DNA from: Erysipelotrichaceae bacterium
GTDB lineage: Bacteria > Bacillota_I > Bacilli_A > Erysipelotrichales > Erysipelotrichaceae
NCBI GenBank assembly: GCA_017404205.1
Contig: JAFRCV010000021.1
Span: forward strand, 62,001 to 126,000
DNA: 64,000 nt
Reading direction: 5' to 3'
Position numbers and translations under genes: made by a program. Positions 18,117 through 26,518 of the stretch are shown piece after piece. Position 1 is the stretch's first letter; each line of letters opens with the position of its first letter. The notes under the pieces were generated by a model that saw only the letters and a program-made list of their open reading frames with translations, was not told the DNA's origin and did no database searches.

Positions 18117-18644
18117 TTAAATTGCTTCTTTTTTTATTACTCCTACATAAGGTAAATTGCGATATTTTTGGTTATAATCTAGTCCATAGCCAATGACAAA
18201 TTTGTTTGGAACTTTAAAGCCCACAAAGTCGGCATTCATATTTACTGTTCTTCCTTCAGGCTTATCTAATAAAGTCACTATTTTAACATTTCTTGCGCCT
18301 TTAGAATACAGCAATTGCACAACAGCTTCAAGCGTTTTACCTGTATCAATGATATCTTCAACAATCAAAACATCTCTATCAGTTATACTACATTCAACAT
18401 CTTTTAATATTCTTACTTCTTGTGAATCAGTTCCACTATAACTAGAAACATCCATGAAATCTATTTGTAAATCAAGGTCTATGCATTTCATCAAGTCAAC
18501 CATAAATGGTACCGAACCCTTCAATAAGCCAATAAGAGTTAAGTTTTTGTCCTTGTAATAATCAGTTAATTCTTTTCCTAATTCCTTACAACGAGCTTGA
18601 ATTTGTTCTTCAGAAATCAAGATTTCAGCTACATCCTTATGCAT
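18117..18644 (-). CDS. hpt: Hypoxanthine phosphoribosyltransferase
   Basis: Salvages hypoxanthine/guanine with PRPP to IMP/GMP. The PRPP-binding motif is VLIVEDIIDTGKTL, and other family features are IGLLKGSVPFMVDLM and the C-terminal YGLDYNQKYRNLPYVG. I place the start at 18644 (MHKDVAEI, 175 aa) rather than the longer frame from 18662, because the GGAGGT Shine-Dalgarno (about 18653-18658) sits correctly for 18644 and inside the longer frame. It is in the usual tilS-hpt-ftsH neighbourhood. Confidence 0.95.
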   Translation of the reverse strand: MHKDVAEILISEEQIQARCKELGKELTDYYKDKNLTLIGLLKGSVPFMVDLMKCIDLDLQIDFMDVSSYSGTDSQEVRILKDVECSITDRDVLIVEDIIDTGKTLEAVVQLLYSKGARNVKIVTLLDKPEGRTVNMNADFVGFKVPNKFVIGYGLDYNQKYRNLPYVGVIKKEAI

Positions 18645-18667
18645 AAATAAACACCTCCGCAATAATA

Positions 18668-19864
18668 TTATAATTTTATCATATAAAGATTGTGTTTTTT
18701 TGAATAATGAAATAAATCACAACCAATTCCTGGTACCAAAACAATATCACCATCACTATTTAATAAAACAGGCCAAGTCTTACGCATTTTAGAAGGAATT
18801 TTATTATCAATAAAGAAACGATTTAGTTTCTTTTTTCCATATTTCATTGTAATAAAATCACCATTTTGATAATTTCTTATTGTCAAAGGAAAGTCTTCTT
18901 TCTTAATGCTAACACCCTCCTTATTTCCACCTATTTTGCTAGTTTTAAAATGTTTTGTTTTGAAGTATTTAAGATTATTCAAAGTATATTGATAATCATC
19001 ATCTTTTTTATAAACTTCAATATAGTCATATTCTTTAACTAAATAATAATCATCCATTAGTATTTCAAAGCTCTTGGCTTCTTTAATTTGTCTTATTATT
19101 TCTTTTACTTCTTTATTTGATAATTGTTTATTTAATAATAAAGACAACAATAATTCTTTATTGTCGTAATCATTAAACTCTTTTATAGACACTTTATTGC
19201 GCTTGTTTAAAAAAACTTTTGCCTTTTTTAGTTCATTAGCATTTTCTTTATTCTTTCGATTTATTTCTTTAATGATGTATTGTTTATCTTTATTTGACAT
19301 CTTTTCTACTATTTGATGTCTAATCTTATTGCGAGTGTAATCATCTGTTAAATTAGATTCATCAATACCATAAGGAATTAGGTTTTTATCGCAATAATCT
19401 AATAAATCTTGTTTACTATATTTTAATAACGGACGGTATACTTTAACACCACTTATCTTGACGCTTCTTTTTAAGCCATAGTGATTAGGCTTACTACCAC
19501 GCCTTTCTTGTAAAAAGTAAGTTTCAATTAAATCATCTTTATGATGGGCAACAAGAACCATATCTAGATTAAGTTCTTTTATTAATTTTGAAAAATATCC
19601 GTATCTAAATACACGTGCCTTATCTTGAAAATTACCACCAGCTTTATCTTTATAATCAATTGAATAAAAAGGGATTTTGTTTTTTAGACAATAGTCTTTA
19701 ACAATTCTTTCATCACGATTAGCACTTTTTCTTTTATGGTAGTTGACATGTGCACAATAGACATCATATTTATCTTTAGACATATCTAAAAGGGCCATTG
19801 AATCAGGGCCCCCACTACAGCCAATTAATACTTTTTTCTTCTTATTGGTCATATTATTAAACAT
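18668..19864 (-). CDS. tilS: tRNA(Ile)-lysidine synthase
   Basis: Converts C34 of the tRNA-Ile CAU anticodon to lysidine. The PP-loop SGGPDSMALLD is near residue 20, and further motifs are AHHKDDLIETYFLQ and the RPLL-KYSK segment with NLIPYGIDESNLTDDYTRNKIRH. The C-terminal TilS domain is present (IRNYQNGDFITMKYG). The start is uncertain: ATG 19864 overlaps the ychF stop by 8 bp and ATG 19852 begins just after it. Neither has a Shine-Dalgarno sequence, so translational coupling with ychF is likely. Confidence 0.93.
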   Translation of the reverse strand: MFNNMTNKKKKVLIGCSGGPDSMALLDMSKDKYDVYCAHVNYHKRKSANRDERIVKDYCLKNKIPFYSIDYKDKAGGNFQDKARVFRYGYFSKLIKELNLDMVLVAHHKDDLIETYFLQERRGSKPNHYGLKRSVKISGVKVYRPLLKYSKQDLLDYCDKNLIPYGIDESNLTDDYTRNKIRHQIVEKMSNKDKQYIIKEINRKNKENANELKKAKVFLNKRNKVSIKEFNDYDNKELLLSLLLNKQLSNKEVKEIIRQIKEAKSFEILMDDYYLVKEYDYIEVYKKDDDYQYTLNNLKYFKTKHFKTSKIGGNKEGVSIKKEDFPLTIRNYQNGDFITMKYGKKKLNRFFIDNKIPSKMRKTWPVLLNSDGDIVLVPGIGCDLFHYSKKHNLYMIKL

Positions 19865-20960
19865 TAAATTTAAAGAAGATAACATCGCCATCTTTTACAA
19901 GATATTCTTTACCTTCTTGACGAATTTTACCTGCTTCTTTTAGTTTAACTTCACTTTTATATTCCATCATATCATCATAATTGTAAACTTCAGCTTTAAT
20001 AAAACCTCGTTTAAAATCTGTATGTATGATTCCTGCACAATCTGGTGCTTTATAACCATCCTTAAATGTCCAACCACGACATTCATCTTTTCCAACAGTA
20101 AAGAATGTTTTAAGTCCTAATGTTTTATAAGCTTTTAATATTAATTCATCAAGACCTGATTTCTTAATTCCCAAATCATCTAAGAATAATTGTTTTTCTT
20201 CTTTATCTAAATCAGATAATTCTTCTTCAATACGAGCAGAAATAGGAACAACTTCACTATTTTCTTTTTTTGCGTATTCTAGAAGTTCTAGATAATGAGG
20301 ATTTATTTCAGGATTATTAATCTCTTCTTCTTTTATATTGGCAATATAAATAACAGGTTTAGAAGTTAAAAACTCAAATCCTTTAATATAGTCTAATTCA
20401 CTTTCATTAAATGATAATGATCTAACTAGTTCGCCTTTACCTAACGCTTCATGAATTCTTTTTAAAATATTATATTCAAAAACAGCATCTTTATCTTTAG
20501 ATGTTAAGGCCTTTTTTTCAACTTTAGAAATACGATTTTCACAAGTTGTCATATCGGCCATGATTAATTCATAATTGATAATTTCAATATCGTCAACAGG
20601 ATCAATACGATTATAAACATGCCCAATATCATTGTCTTCAAAGCATCTCACGACATGACACAAGGCATCAACTTGGCGAATATTCGCTAAGAATTTATTG
20701 CCTAGGCCCTCACCACTACTAGCGCCTTTCACAAGTCCTGCTATATCAGTAAATTCAAAGGTTGTGAAAATAGTGCGTTCTGGCTCAAATAATTTTGATA
20801 GATTAATTAATCTTTCATCTTTTACTTCAACGATACCAACATTTGGTTCAATTGTCGCAAAAGGATAATTCGCTGCTTCTACACGCGAATTTGTAATTGC
20901 GTTAAATAATGTTGATTTACCTACATTTGGTAATCCAATAATACCTGCTGTTAAACTCAT
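19857..20960 (-). CDS. ychF: Redox-regulated ATPase YchF
   Basis: A 367-residue Obg-family P-loop ATPase associated with ribosomes. G1 is GLPNVGKSTLFNAIT, G3 DIAGLVKGAS, and the altered G4 (NIKEEE instead of NKxD) explains the ATP preference. The C-terminal TGS domain includes FTVGKDECRGWTF and GIIHTDFKRGFI. There is no Shine-Dalgarno sequence: extended -10 TGATAAACT ends 6 nt before the ATG, predicting a leaderless mRNA. It is divergent from the VTT gene at 21000 and leads the ychF-tilS-hpt-ftsH run. Confidence 0.97.
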   Translation of the reverse strand: MSLTAGIIGLPNVGKSTLFNAITNSRVEAANYPFATIEPNVGIVEVKDERLINLSKLFEPERTIFTTFEFTDIAGLVKGASSGEGLGNKFLANIRQVDALCHVVRCFEDNDIGHVYNRIDPVDDIEIINYELIMADMTTCENRISKVEKKALTSKDKDAVFEYNILKRIHEALGKGELVRSLSFNESELDYIKGFEFLTSKPVIYIANIKEEEINNPEINPHYLELLEYAKKENSEVVPISARIEEELSDLDKEEKQLFLDDLGIKKSGLDELILKAYKTLGLKTFFTVGKDECRGWTFKDGYKAPDCAGIIHTDFKRGFIKAEVYNYDDMMEYKSEVKLKEAGKIRQEGKEYLVKDGDVIFFKFNV

Positions 20961-20966
20961 ATTATT

Positions 20967-20991
20967 AGTTTATCACTTTGAATGTTAAAAT
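20967..20991. promoter_or_regulatory. Back-to-back extended -10 promoters of ychF and the VTT gene
   Basis: Within a 39-bp intergenic space, TGATAAACT on the minus strand (-10 hexamer at 20967-20972) serves ychF, and TGTTAAAAT on the plus strand (-10 at 20986-20991) serves the gene at 21000. Each -10 lies 6-8 nt before its ATG, and neither has a clear -35 or Shine-Dalgarno sequence. Confidence 0.5.
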
Positions 20992-20999
20992 ATTAAATA

Positions 21000-21680
21000 A
21001 TGAAGCTAAATAAGAAAAAAGTTTTTAAAATATTAATTATATTGTTGATTATTCTTGTGATAATTGGATCAATTTATATTTCTATTCCATTAATTCAAAA
21101 TATTAAAAATCCTGATGTTTTTATCGCTTGGATTGATTCTTTTGGTATATTTTCACCATTGGTATATATTCTTGTGACAATGCTTTCGATTATTGTTTCT
21201 GTTATACCTGGTGAAGTATTAGAATTATCAGCAGGATATGCTTTTGGGCTATTAAGAGGCACTTTGTTCTGTTTAATTGCCGAAAGCTTAGGAAGTTTCC
21301 TTGTCATCTTATTATCAAGAAAATATGGCATTAAATTAGTTGATTATCTATTTGATACTAGTAAGTTAAAAGAAGTTAAATTCTTTAAATCAGCTAAATC
21401 AAAAATTGCATTGTTTGCGATAATTTTCATAGCTCCTGGTACACCAAAAGATATATTGTGCTATTATGCAGGTCTAAGTTCGATGGATTTAGGAACGGTG
21501 CTATTAATTGCCTCACTTGGTAGACTTCCATCCATTATCACTTCAACAATGGTTGGTGCTCATCTAAGTGAAAAGAATTATAAATTAGCTATTATTGTCT
21601 TTGTGATAACAGCTATCATATCTTTAGTAAGTATACTTATTTACAATAACTTCAAAGCTAAAAAAGAAAAACAAAATTAA
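21000..21680 (+). CDS. TVP38/TMEM64 (VTT/DedA-like) membrane protein
   Basis: A 226-residue polytopic protein. It has an N-terminal helix (about 10-30), then the VTT domain with re-entrant elements SVIPGEVLELSAGYAFGLLRG and the second hallmark FIAPGTPKDILCYYAGLSSM, and a C-terminal helix with a lysine-rich tail. Members act in lipid or undecaprenyl-phosphate flipping or related membrane functions; this member's substrate is unknown. Leader of 0-2 nt predicted, no Shine-Dalgarno. Confidence 0.9.
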   Translation: MKLNKKKVFKILIILLIILVIIGSIYISIPLIQNIKNPDVFIAWIDSFGIFSPLVYILVTMLSIIVSVIPGEVLELSAGYAFGLLRGTLFCLIAESLGSFLVILLSRKYGIKLVDYLFDTSKLKEVKFFKSAKSKIALFAIIFIAPGTPKDILCYYAGLSSMDLGTVLLIASLGRLPSIITSTMVGAHLSEKNYKLAIIVFVITAIISLVSILIYNNFKAKKEKQN

Positions 21681-21682
21681 AT

Positions 21683-21702
21683 ACATCCAAACGGATGTTT
21701 TA
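21683..21702 (+). terminator. Intrinsic terminator of the VTT gene
   Basis: A 6-bp stem ACATCC/GGATGT with an AAAC loop, then TTTATA. It partly overlaps the convergent degV 3' end. Confidence 0.65.
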
Positions 21703-22569
21703 TAATGCTCTTTTCTTTCCTACATAGAATAAGGCAACAGTACCAGGCCCTGAATGAGAACCAATTATTGTGCCAATGTCGCACAATTTAATGTCTTTAA
21801 CTTTTGGGAAAGCTTCTTTGACCATTTCTCCTACAGCTTCAACATCTTCAATACAATCAGAACCGCTAATGAAGCAATAATCATCGTAATTAGATCCAAC
21901 TTCTTCTTGCATAAGTTCAATGATGCGTTTCATAGCTTTTTTCTTTGTTCTTGTTTTTTCTATTACTTCAAGTTTTCCTTCATCACTTACACACATTACA
22001 GGGCAGATTTGTAAAGCAGTGCCAAAGAAACCAGCTGCCTTAGAGATTCTTCCACCTCTTACATAAGAACTTAAATCGCTTGAGAAAAACCAGTGAATAA
22101 TTTTTCTTTTATTGTCTTCAATCCAATTAATGTTGTCTTCAATAGACATTCCTTCTTTTTGATTATCAATCGCTTTATATACTAATAATCCATGTCCACT
22201 AGATGCCGCTAAAGAATCAACTACATAAACTTTGTTTTCACTATTTTCATTTACTTCATCAGCTGCTAAACAAGCCGAATTATATGAACCAGATAGTCCA
22301 CTTGAAAAACTTACATGAAGAACATCTTTTCCACTTTTTAAATTTTCATTAAAGAAATCAATATAAGTTTGAACACTTGGTTGTGATGTCTTAAAAATCT
22401 TGCCATCTCTAATTAAATTAAAGAAATCTTTATATGGAAGTGATTTTCCTAAATCATCCACAAACGTTTTACCATTACATTCATATGGGAAAGCCACATA
22501 AGGAATGTCTTTTAAAGCTTCTTGGCTTAAATCAACTGTTGAATCACATGTAATAATATAGTCTTTCAT
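21700..22569 (-). CDS. DegV family fatty-acid-binding protein
   Basis: A 289-residue DegV protein; members (FakB) present acyl chains to the kinase FakA. Recognised by ITCDSTVDLS at the start, FKTSQPSVQTYIDFF, HVSFSSGLSGSYNSA, VVDSLAASSGHGLL, YVRGGRISKAAGF and the C-terminal GTIIGSHSGPGTVALFYVGKKR. A GAGGT Shine-Dalgarno precedes the ATG. No fakA is visible here. Monocistronic. Confidence 0.93.
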   Translation of the reverse strand: MKDYIITCDSTVDLSQEALKDIPYVAFPYECNGKTFVDDLGKSLPYKDFFNLIRDGKIFKTSQPSVQTYIDFFNENLKSGKDVLHVSFSSGLSGSYNSACLAADEVNENSENKVYVVDSLAASSGHGLLVYKAIDNQKEGMSIEDNINWIEDNKRKIIHWFFSSDLSSYVRGGRISKAAGFFGTALQICPVMCVSDEGKLEVIEKTRTKKKAMKRIIELMQEEVGSNYDDYCFISGSDCIEDVEAVGEMVKEAFPKVKDIKLCDIGTIIGSHSGPGTVALFYVGKKRAL

Positions 22570-22623
22570 AATTAAACCTCACTTATTTATTATACAAATA
22601 ATAAGTAATAAATAAAAATAGTG

Positions 22624-23322
22624 CTATTCATATAAATAAGTTTCTAAATGGGTTGTTTTTTTAAAATCTTTATTGCCTATACCAACGCCCTTTTTAAATA
22701 ATTTCATATTTATATTATCTTTAAATTCATCAACATAATATTTTAATATTGCGACAGCTGTTGGTGTGGCCAATTCCCCTTCAATATCATTACAAAAATA
22801 TGGTATATCCTTTAATATTTCTTTTGTAGCAGGAGTTGGTATATCTAATAAGCCATGGGCACATTCAACCTTCCCTTTTCCTATATTTATTTTTGAAGCA
22901 AAAATATTATCAACATTTAATTTGTTTATTAAATAAGCACTTGCGATTACATTCGCTATTGCTTTTATTGAACCAACTTCATGAAAATGAACATTATAAA
23001 CCGTTTCATTATGAACGTTACTTTCAGCATTTGCGATTATCTTATAAATGTTTTTGGCATCTTCTTTAACCTTTTCATTTATATTTAAATTATTGATTAT
23101 TTTAAATACTTCATCTAAATGGCGATGACCGTGATTGTCAACTGCTTGGATTATTAATCTTGTTCCTGATTGATTATATTTATTAACTTTTTCTTTATTG
23201 AATGTAGCTATTTGTATATTATTTAATTCCTTTATTAGATCTTCATCAAATAACTCCAATAAAGAAGATACAATCATATCTCCAGATATTCCTCTATTAC
23301 AATCAAAATAAAGAATTTTCAT
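22624..23322 (-). CDS. larC: LarC1-like protein (nickel-pincer cofactor biosynthesis family), C-terminal half missing
   Basis: A 232-residue protein that aligns in order with the first half of LarC: MKILYFDCNRGISGDMIVSSLLEL, the histidine-rich NHGHRHLDEVF, HFHEVGSIKAIANVIA, and GELATPTAVAILKYYVDEF. It ends at LETYLYE, the point where LarC1 usually stops before the LarC2 part that cyclometallates the nickel cofactor with CTP. No LarC2, LarB or LarE gene lies nearby, so the canonical activity is doubtful. The start is set at 23322 (not 23370) because MKIL is the family N-terminus and a TATAAT ends 6 nt before it. Confidence 0.8.
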   Translation of the reverse strand: MKILYFDCNRGISGDMIVSSLLELFDEDLIKELNNIQIATFNKEKVNKYNQSGTRLIIQAVDNHGHRHLDEVFKIINNLNINEKVKEDAKNIYKIIANAESNVHNETVYNVHFHEVGSIKAIANVIASAYLINKLNVDNIFASKINIGKGKVECAHGLLDIPTPATKEILKDIPYFCNDIEGELATPTAVAILKYYVDEFKDNINMKLFKKGVGIGNKDFKKTTHLETYLYE

Positions 23323-23328
23323 ATTTAA

Positions 23329-23334
23329 ATTATA
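23329..23334 (-). promoter_or_regulatory. -10 box of larC (leaderless)
   Basis: TATAAT on the minus strand, then 6 nt to the ATG at 23322; no convincing -35 and no Shine-Dalgarno. It straddles the stop region of the upstream hydrolase gene. Confidence 0.4.
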
Positions 23335-23335
23335 T

Positions 23336-24124
23336 CTATTTGTGAATAAAATTAATAATCTCCTTAGCACTAATATCTATTTGTGCATCATTGGAAATAT
23401 TTGCTTCATTATCACCTTTTTGAAAGCCATAATAGGCAAAGCCACTATGGTTTCCACCTTCAATTACATATTCTTGACTATCTTTTGGCCAATTGAGCTT
23501 ATTCTTATCATATTCTTCAATATTTAAAACTCCATCATTTGAACCATATATTGATAATAAAGAGATGTTTTCGATCTTTTTATTTGGATAAGAAGCTAAA
23601 AGAATTAAGCCGACAATCTTATTATTTTTTATAGAACTTGCGACAACCCCGCCAAGTGAATGGCCACCTAAATAAATTTCTTGATAATTATTATTTTCAA
23701 TTATTCGTTTTGCACCAGCACTATTAAATATAGCCATATGAAAAGGTAGTTTTAATACATATACATCAATATTAGCTTTTGCGATTTTATTCATTAGCGG
23801 ACTATAAGCATATTCACTAACTTTTGCACCACTATAAAATATTAAGGCTTTATCAGTAGCTTTATTAATAAACGCATAATAATCATCATTATCAACATAA
23901 GCTAAATCATTATCAGATACACAATAATCATAAACAATAGTTTCTTCTTTTTGATATGGCAATAGATAGCCAAATGTTGCTCCTAAAATAAACATAAAAG
24001 AAAATAAAATATTTAATATAATTTTTATACTTCTTTTTTTATTTTTAAATAATAGATTAGTTAAGAAGATGCCAAGAGCTATACTTATTCCAAGTATTAA
24101 TAAAGTTAATAATAAATATTTCAT
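23336..24124 (-). CDS. Membrane-anchored alpha/beta hydrolase
   Basis: A 262-residue protein with two N-terminal helices (about 1-22 and 32-54), then an extracytoplasmic alpha/beta-hydrolase. The nucleophile elbow is GGHSLGGVVAS, the acid is probably in SIYGSNDGVL, and the His in IEGGNHSGFAYYG. It resembles the short Abhydrolase_5/6 group of unknown substrate. An extended -10 TGTTATATT lies 9 nt before the ATG with no Shine-Dalgarno, so a leader of only a couple of bases is expected. It precedes larC by 13 bp. Confidence 0.82.
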   Translation of the reverse strand: MKYLLLTLLILGISIALGIFLTNLLFKNKKRSIKIILNILFSFMFILGATFGYLLPYQKEETIVYDYCVSDNDLAYVDNDDYYAFINKATDKALIFYSGAKVSEYAYSPLMNKIAKANIDVYVLKLPFHMAIFNSAGAKRIIENNNYQEIYLGGHSLGGVVASSIKNNKIVGLILLASYPNKKIENISLLSIYGSNDGVLNIEEYDKNKLNWPKDSQEYVIEGGNHSGFAYYGFQKGDNEANISNDAQIDISAKEIINFIHK

Positions 24125-24172
24125 AACATTATTAATATAACACTTAATTATGCTTTTTATAATAGCGTATAT

Positions 24173-24195
24173 AAAAAAGCCTTTAAGGCTTTTTT
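24173..24195 (-). terminator. Intrinsic terminator downstream of prmC
   Basis: An 11-bp stem with single-base loop (AAAAAAGCCTT / AAGGCTTTTTT), lying 77 bp beyond the prmC stop on the minus strand. The 77-bp interval contains no gene I can support. Confidence 0.75.
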
Positions 24196-24272
24196 ATCTA
24201 TTATTAGAAGGTTTAATGAAAAAATTATTTACATCTTATTTATAGCATTTGTGTGTGAAAGTTATGTGAAAC

Positions 24273-25109
24273 TTATAATTTAATCACTAACATTCTATCT
24301 TTTTTATTAATATCTTTTAAAACACTAATATCAGCATCTTTAAAATATTGTCTTGCTAAAGATGATAAATGTTCTTTTTGATCATAACCAATCTCAAAAA
24401 ATAGGAAGCCTTTATCTTTCATGACTTTTGAAGCATTCTCAAAAATAATTCGATAAAACTTCAAACCATCATCACCACCAAATAAGGCAATATTTGGTTC
24501 ATAATCTTTGACACTTTTTTCTAACACTTCGTCCTCTTTAATGTAAGGTGGATTGGAAACTAAGATGTCTAGTTTTATGTTGTTTTCAATTATTGGATCA
24601 AGCATTGAACCAATTAAAAATTTGATATCAACATTATTTTCTTTAGCATTTGTTTTAGCTACTTCAATAGCTTCTTTTGATATGTCGCTAGCATAAACAT
24701 CAAGTTTATCTTCCTCTTTTTTTAAGGCAATTGCGATAGCTCCCGAGCCTGTTCCAATATCTGCCAAAACAATATGTGTATCATTTTTGTAATATTCATC
24801 TACATAAGATAAGATATTTCCTACAAGTTCTTCTGTTTCATAACGAGGAATTAAAACATCTTTGTTTACTTTTAATTTATATCCATAAAAATAAGAGTAA
24901 CCAAGAATATAATTCATTGGTTCATTATTAGCTAAACGATGAACGCCTTCAATAAAGCGCTTTTCTACACGCTCATCAGCAATATTGTCCTTTTTTAAAT
25001 AAAGATTGATATTATACTCATTACAAAGTTCAAAAAGAAAAGCCCTTAATGTTTCCTTTTCATTAAAGACTTTCTTATATTCAATTAATAAATCGTTATA
25101 CGTTCTCAT
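24273..25109 (-). CDS. prmC: Peptide chain release factor N5-glutamine methyltransferase
   Basis: Methylates the GGQ glutamine of release factors using SAM. Motifs: N-terminal helical domain, IPRYETEELV, SAM-binding DIGTGSGAIAIAL, VYASDISKEAI and the substrate motif SNPPYI. The length of 278 is typical. It overlaps prfA by 14 bp, so enzyme and substrate are co-translated, the usual arrangement. Confidence 0.96.
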   Translation of the reverse strand: MRTYNDLLIEYKKVFNEKETLRAFLFELCNEYNINLYLKKDNIADERVEKRFIEGVHRLANNEPMNYILGYSYFYGYKLKVNKDVLIPRYETEELVGNILSYVDEYYKNDTHIVLADIGTGSGAIAIALKKEEDKLDVYASDISKEAIEVAKTNAKENNVDIKFLIGSMLDPIIENNIKLDILVSNPPYIKEDEVLEKSVKDYEPNIALFGGDDGLKFYRIIFENASKVMKDKGFLFFEIGYDQKEHLSSLARQYFKDADISVLKDINKKDRMLVIKL

Positions 25110-26172
25110 TTAATAGTTTTTCTTGTTCTTCATTCTTTATTAGAGCATCAATAATGTCATCTAATTTGCCTTCCATAATTCTATCTAATTGATTTAATGT
25201 TAAACCAATTCGATGATCAGTTACTCTATTTTGTGGATAGTTATAAGTTCTAATCTTTTCACTACGGTCACCAGTTCCAATCTTAGACTTTCTAATTGCC
25301 CCTTCTTCTTCCATCTTCTTTTCTTTGTAATACGCATAAACTCGAGCTCTAATAATCTTTAAAGCAGTTTCTTTATTGGCAATTTGGTTACGACCATCTT
25401 GACAGTTAACTGTAATACCAGTAGGTTTATGAACAATTCTTACAGCACTATCGGTTTTATTTATATGCTGACCACCAGCACCACTTGCACGATGGGTTTC
25501 GATTTCTAAATCTGAATCAGGAATTTCAACATCTTCTTCTTCAACATCAGGAAAAACAATTACGGTTGCTGTTGATGTATGAACTCTTCCTTGGGTTTCT
25601 GTTTTAGGAACTCTTTGAACACGATGGGCACCAGATTCAAATTTAAAATGGCGGTAAGCATCAAGACCTTTAACTGAAAAACTAATTAAAGCATAACCAC
25701 CAGCTTCTGATTCACTAGCTTCCATAACTTCTGTCTTATAGCCCATATTAGCTGCATAATAGCTATACATTCTAAATAAATCCCCTGCAAAGATGTTGCC
25801 TTCATCACCTCCAGCAGCTCCTCTAATTTCAACAAGACAATCATAAGCATCTTCTGGATCTCTAGGCAACAACAATTGTTCAATATGGACATTTAGTTTT
25901 TCTAATTTATTAGTTGCTTCTTCTAGTTCAATATTGGCCATTTCTTTAATTTCTGGATCATCATCGTTAATCATTTCTTTAGCGCCTTCAATATCATTAT
26001 TCAATTTTTTTAATTCTTGATATGCTTCATATGCGGCTCTTAAAGTAGCTTGTTCTTTTGAAAGTTTAGTAAAAAGTTTGACATTGCTGGCAACTTCTTC
26101 TTTTAACATTTCATCATTTATTTCTAAATAACGCTTTTCAATACTTTCTAATTTAACTATTCTAGCATCCAT
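25096..26172 (-). CDS. prfA: Peptide chain release factor 1
   Basis: A 358-residue RF1 that terminates at UAA/UAG. The GGQ motif is RASGAGGQHINKTDSAVRI, and the PxT anticodon tripeptide is PKT within RVQRVPKTETQGRVHTS. The N-terminal coiled coil is present. An AGGTAGGT Shine-Dalgarno-like sequence precedes the start. Order rpmE-prfA-prmC is classical for Bacillota. Confidence 0.97.
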   Translation of the reverse strand: MDARIVKLESIEKRYLEINDEMLKEEVASNVKLFTKLSKEQATLRAAYEAYQELKKLNNDIEGAKEMINDDDPEIKEMANIELEEATNKLEKLNVHIEQLLLPRDPEDAYDCLVEIRGAAGGDEGNIFAGDLFRMYSYYAANMGYKTEVMEASESEAGGYALISFSVKGLDAYRHFKFESGAHRVQRVPKTETQGRVHTSTATVIVFPDVEEEDVEIPDSDLEIETHRASGAGGQHINKTDSAVRIVHKPTGITVNCQDGRNQIANKETALKIIRARVYAYYKEKKMEEEGAIRKSKIGTGDRSEKIRTYNYPQNRVTDHRIGLTLNQLDRIMEGKLDDIIDALIKNEEQEKLLNENV

Positions 26173-26198
26173 ATTAGTACCTACCTATATTATTTTAC

Positions 26199-26227
26199 AA
26201 AAATAGTAAGGTTTTCACCTCACTATT
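26199..26227 (-). terminator. Intrinsic terminator of rpmE
   Basis: A 10-bp stem with one mismatch (26202-26211 with 26218-26227) followed by a T run on the minus strand, between rpmE and prfA. Partial read-through to prfA is possible. Confidence 0.75.
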
Positions 26228-26432
26228 TCTTACCATATTTCTTATTGAATTTTTCGATTCTACCTTGTGCAGCTGTAAATCTTTGTCTTCCAGTATAGAA
26301 TGGATGACATTGTGAGCAAGTATCAACCTTGATAGTATCGCCTGCAATTGTAGAACTTGATTCAAATTCAGCACCACAACCAGCACAAACTACCTTTACT
26401 TTATGGTAATTTGGATGAATTCCTTCTTTCAT
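26223..26432 (-). CDS. rpmE: 50S ribosomal protein L31 (zinc-binding type)
   Basis: A 69-residue L31 with the zinc ribbon CAGC ... [12 protein letters not shown], so it is the C+ form that can serve as a zinc reserve. KEGIHPNYH at the N-terminus is standard. A GGAGG Shine-Dalgarno sits 5-6 nt before the ATG. It is followed by a terminator and then prfA. Confidence 0.97.
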   Translation of the reverse strand: MKEGIHPNYHKVKVVCAGCGAEFESSSTIAGDTIKVDTCSQCHPFYTGRQRFTAAQGRIEKFNKKYGKK

Positions 26433-26518
26433 ATTTCCTCCTTCCGCCTTGGATATCTTATCAATCCAAAGAAAGTTAAACGCTTATTTATAATATCATA
26501 TTTACCTAAAAAAGCAAA
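26433..26518 (-). promoter_or_regulatory. rpmE promoter and leader with small hairpin
   Basis: Contains a TATTATAAAT -10-like region, then a hairpin TTTGGAT/ATATCCAA with a short loop just upstream of the GGAGG. It could be an L31 autoregulatory leader, but I cannot confirm the conserved structure by eye. Confidence 0.4.

Noticed and set aside
24196-24272. Short plus-strand frame MKKLFTSYL between terminator and prmC
   Set aside because: Only nine codons, no Shine-Dalgarno or promoter of its own.
26195-26386. Minus-strand frame of 63 codons over rpmE
   Set aside because: Alternative frame of a certain ribosomal protein gene without its own signals.
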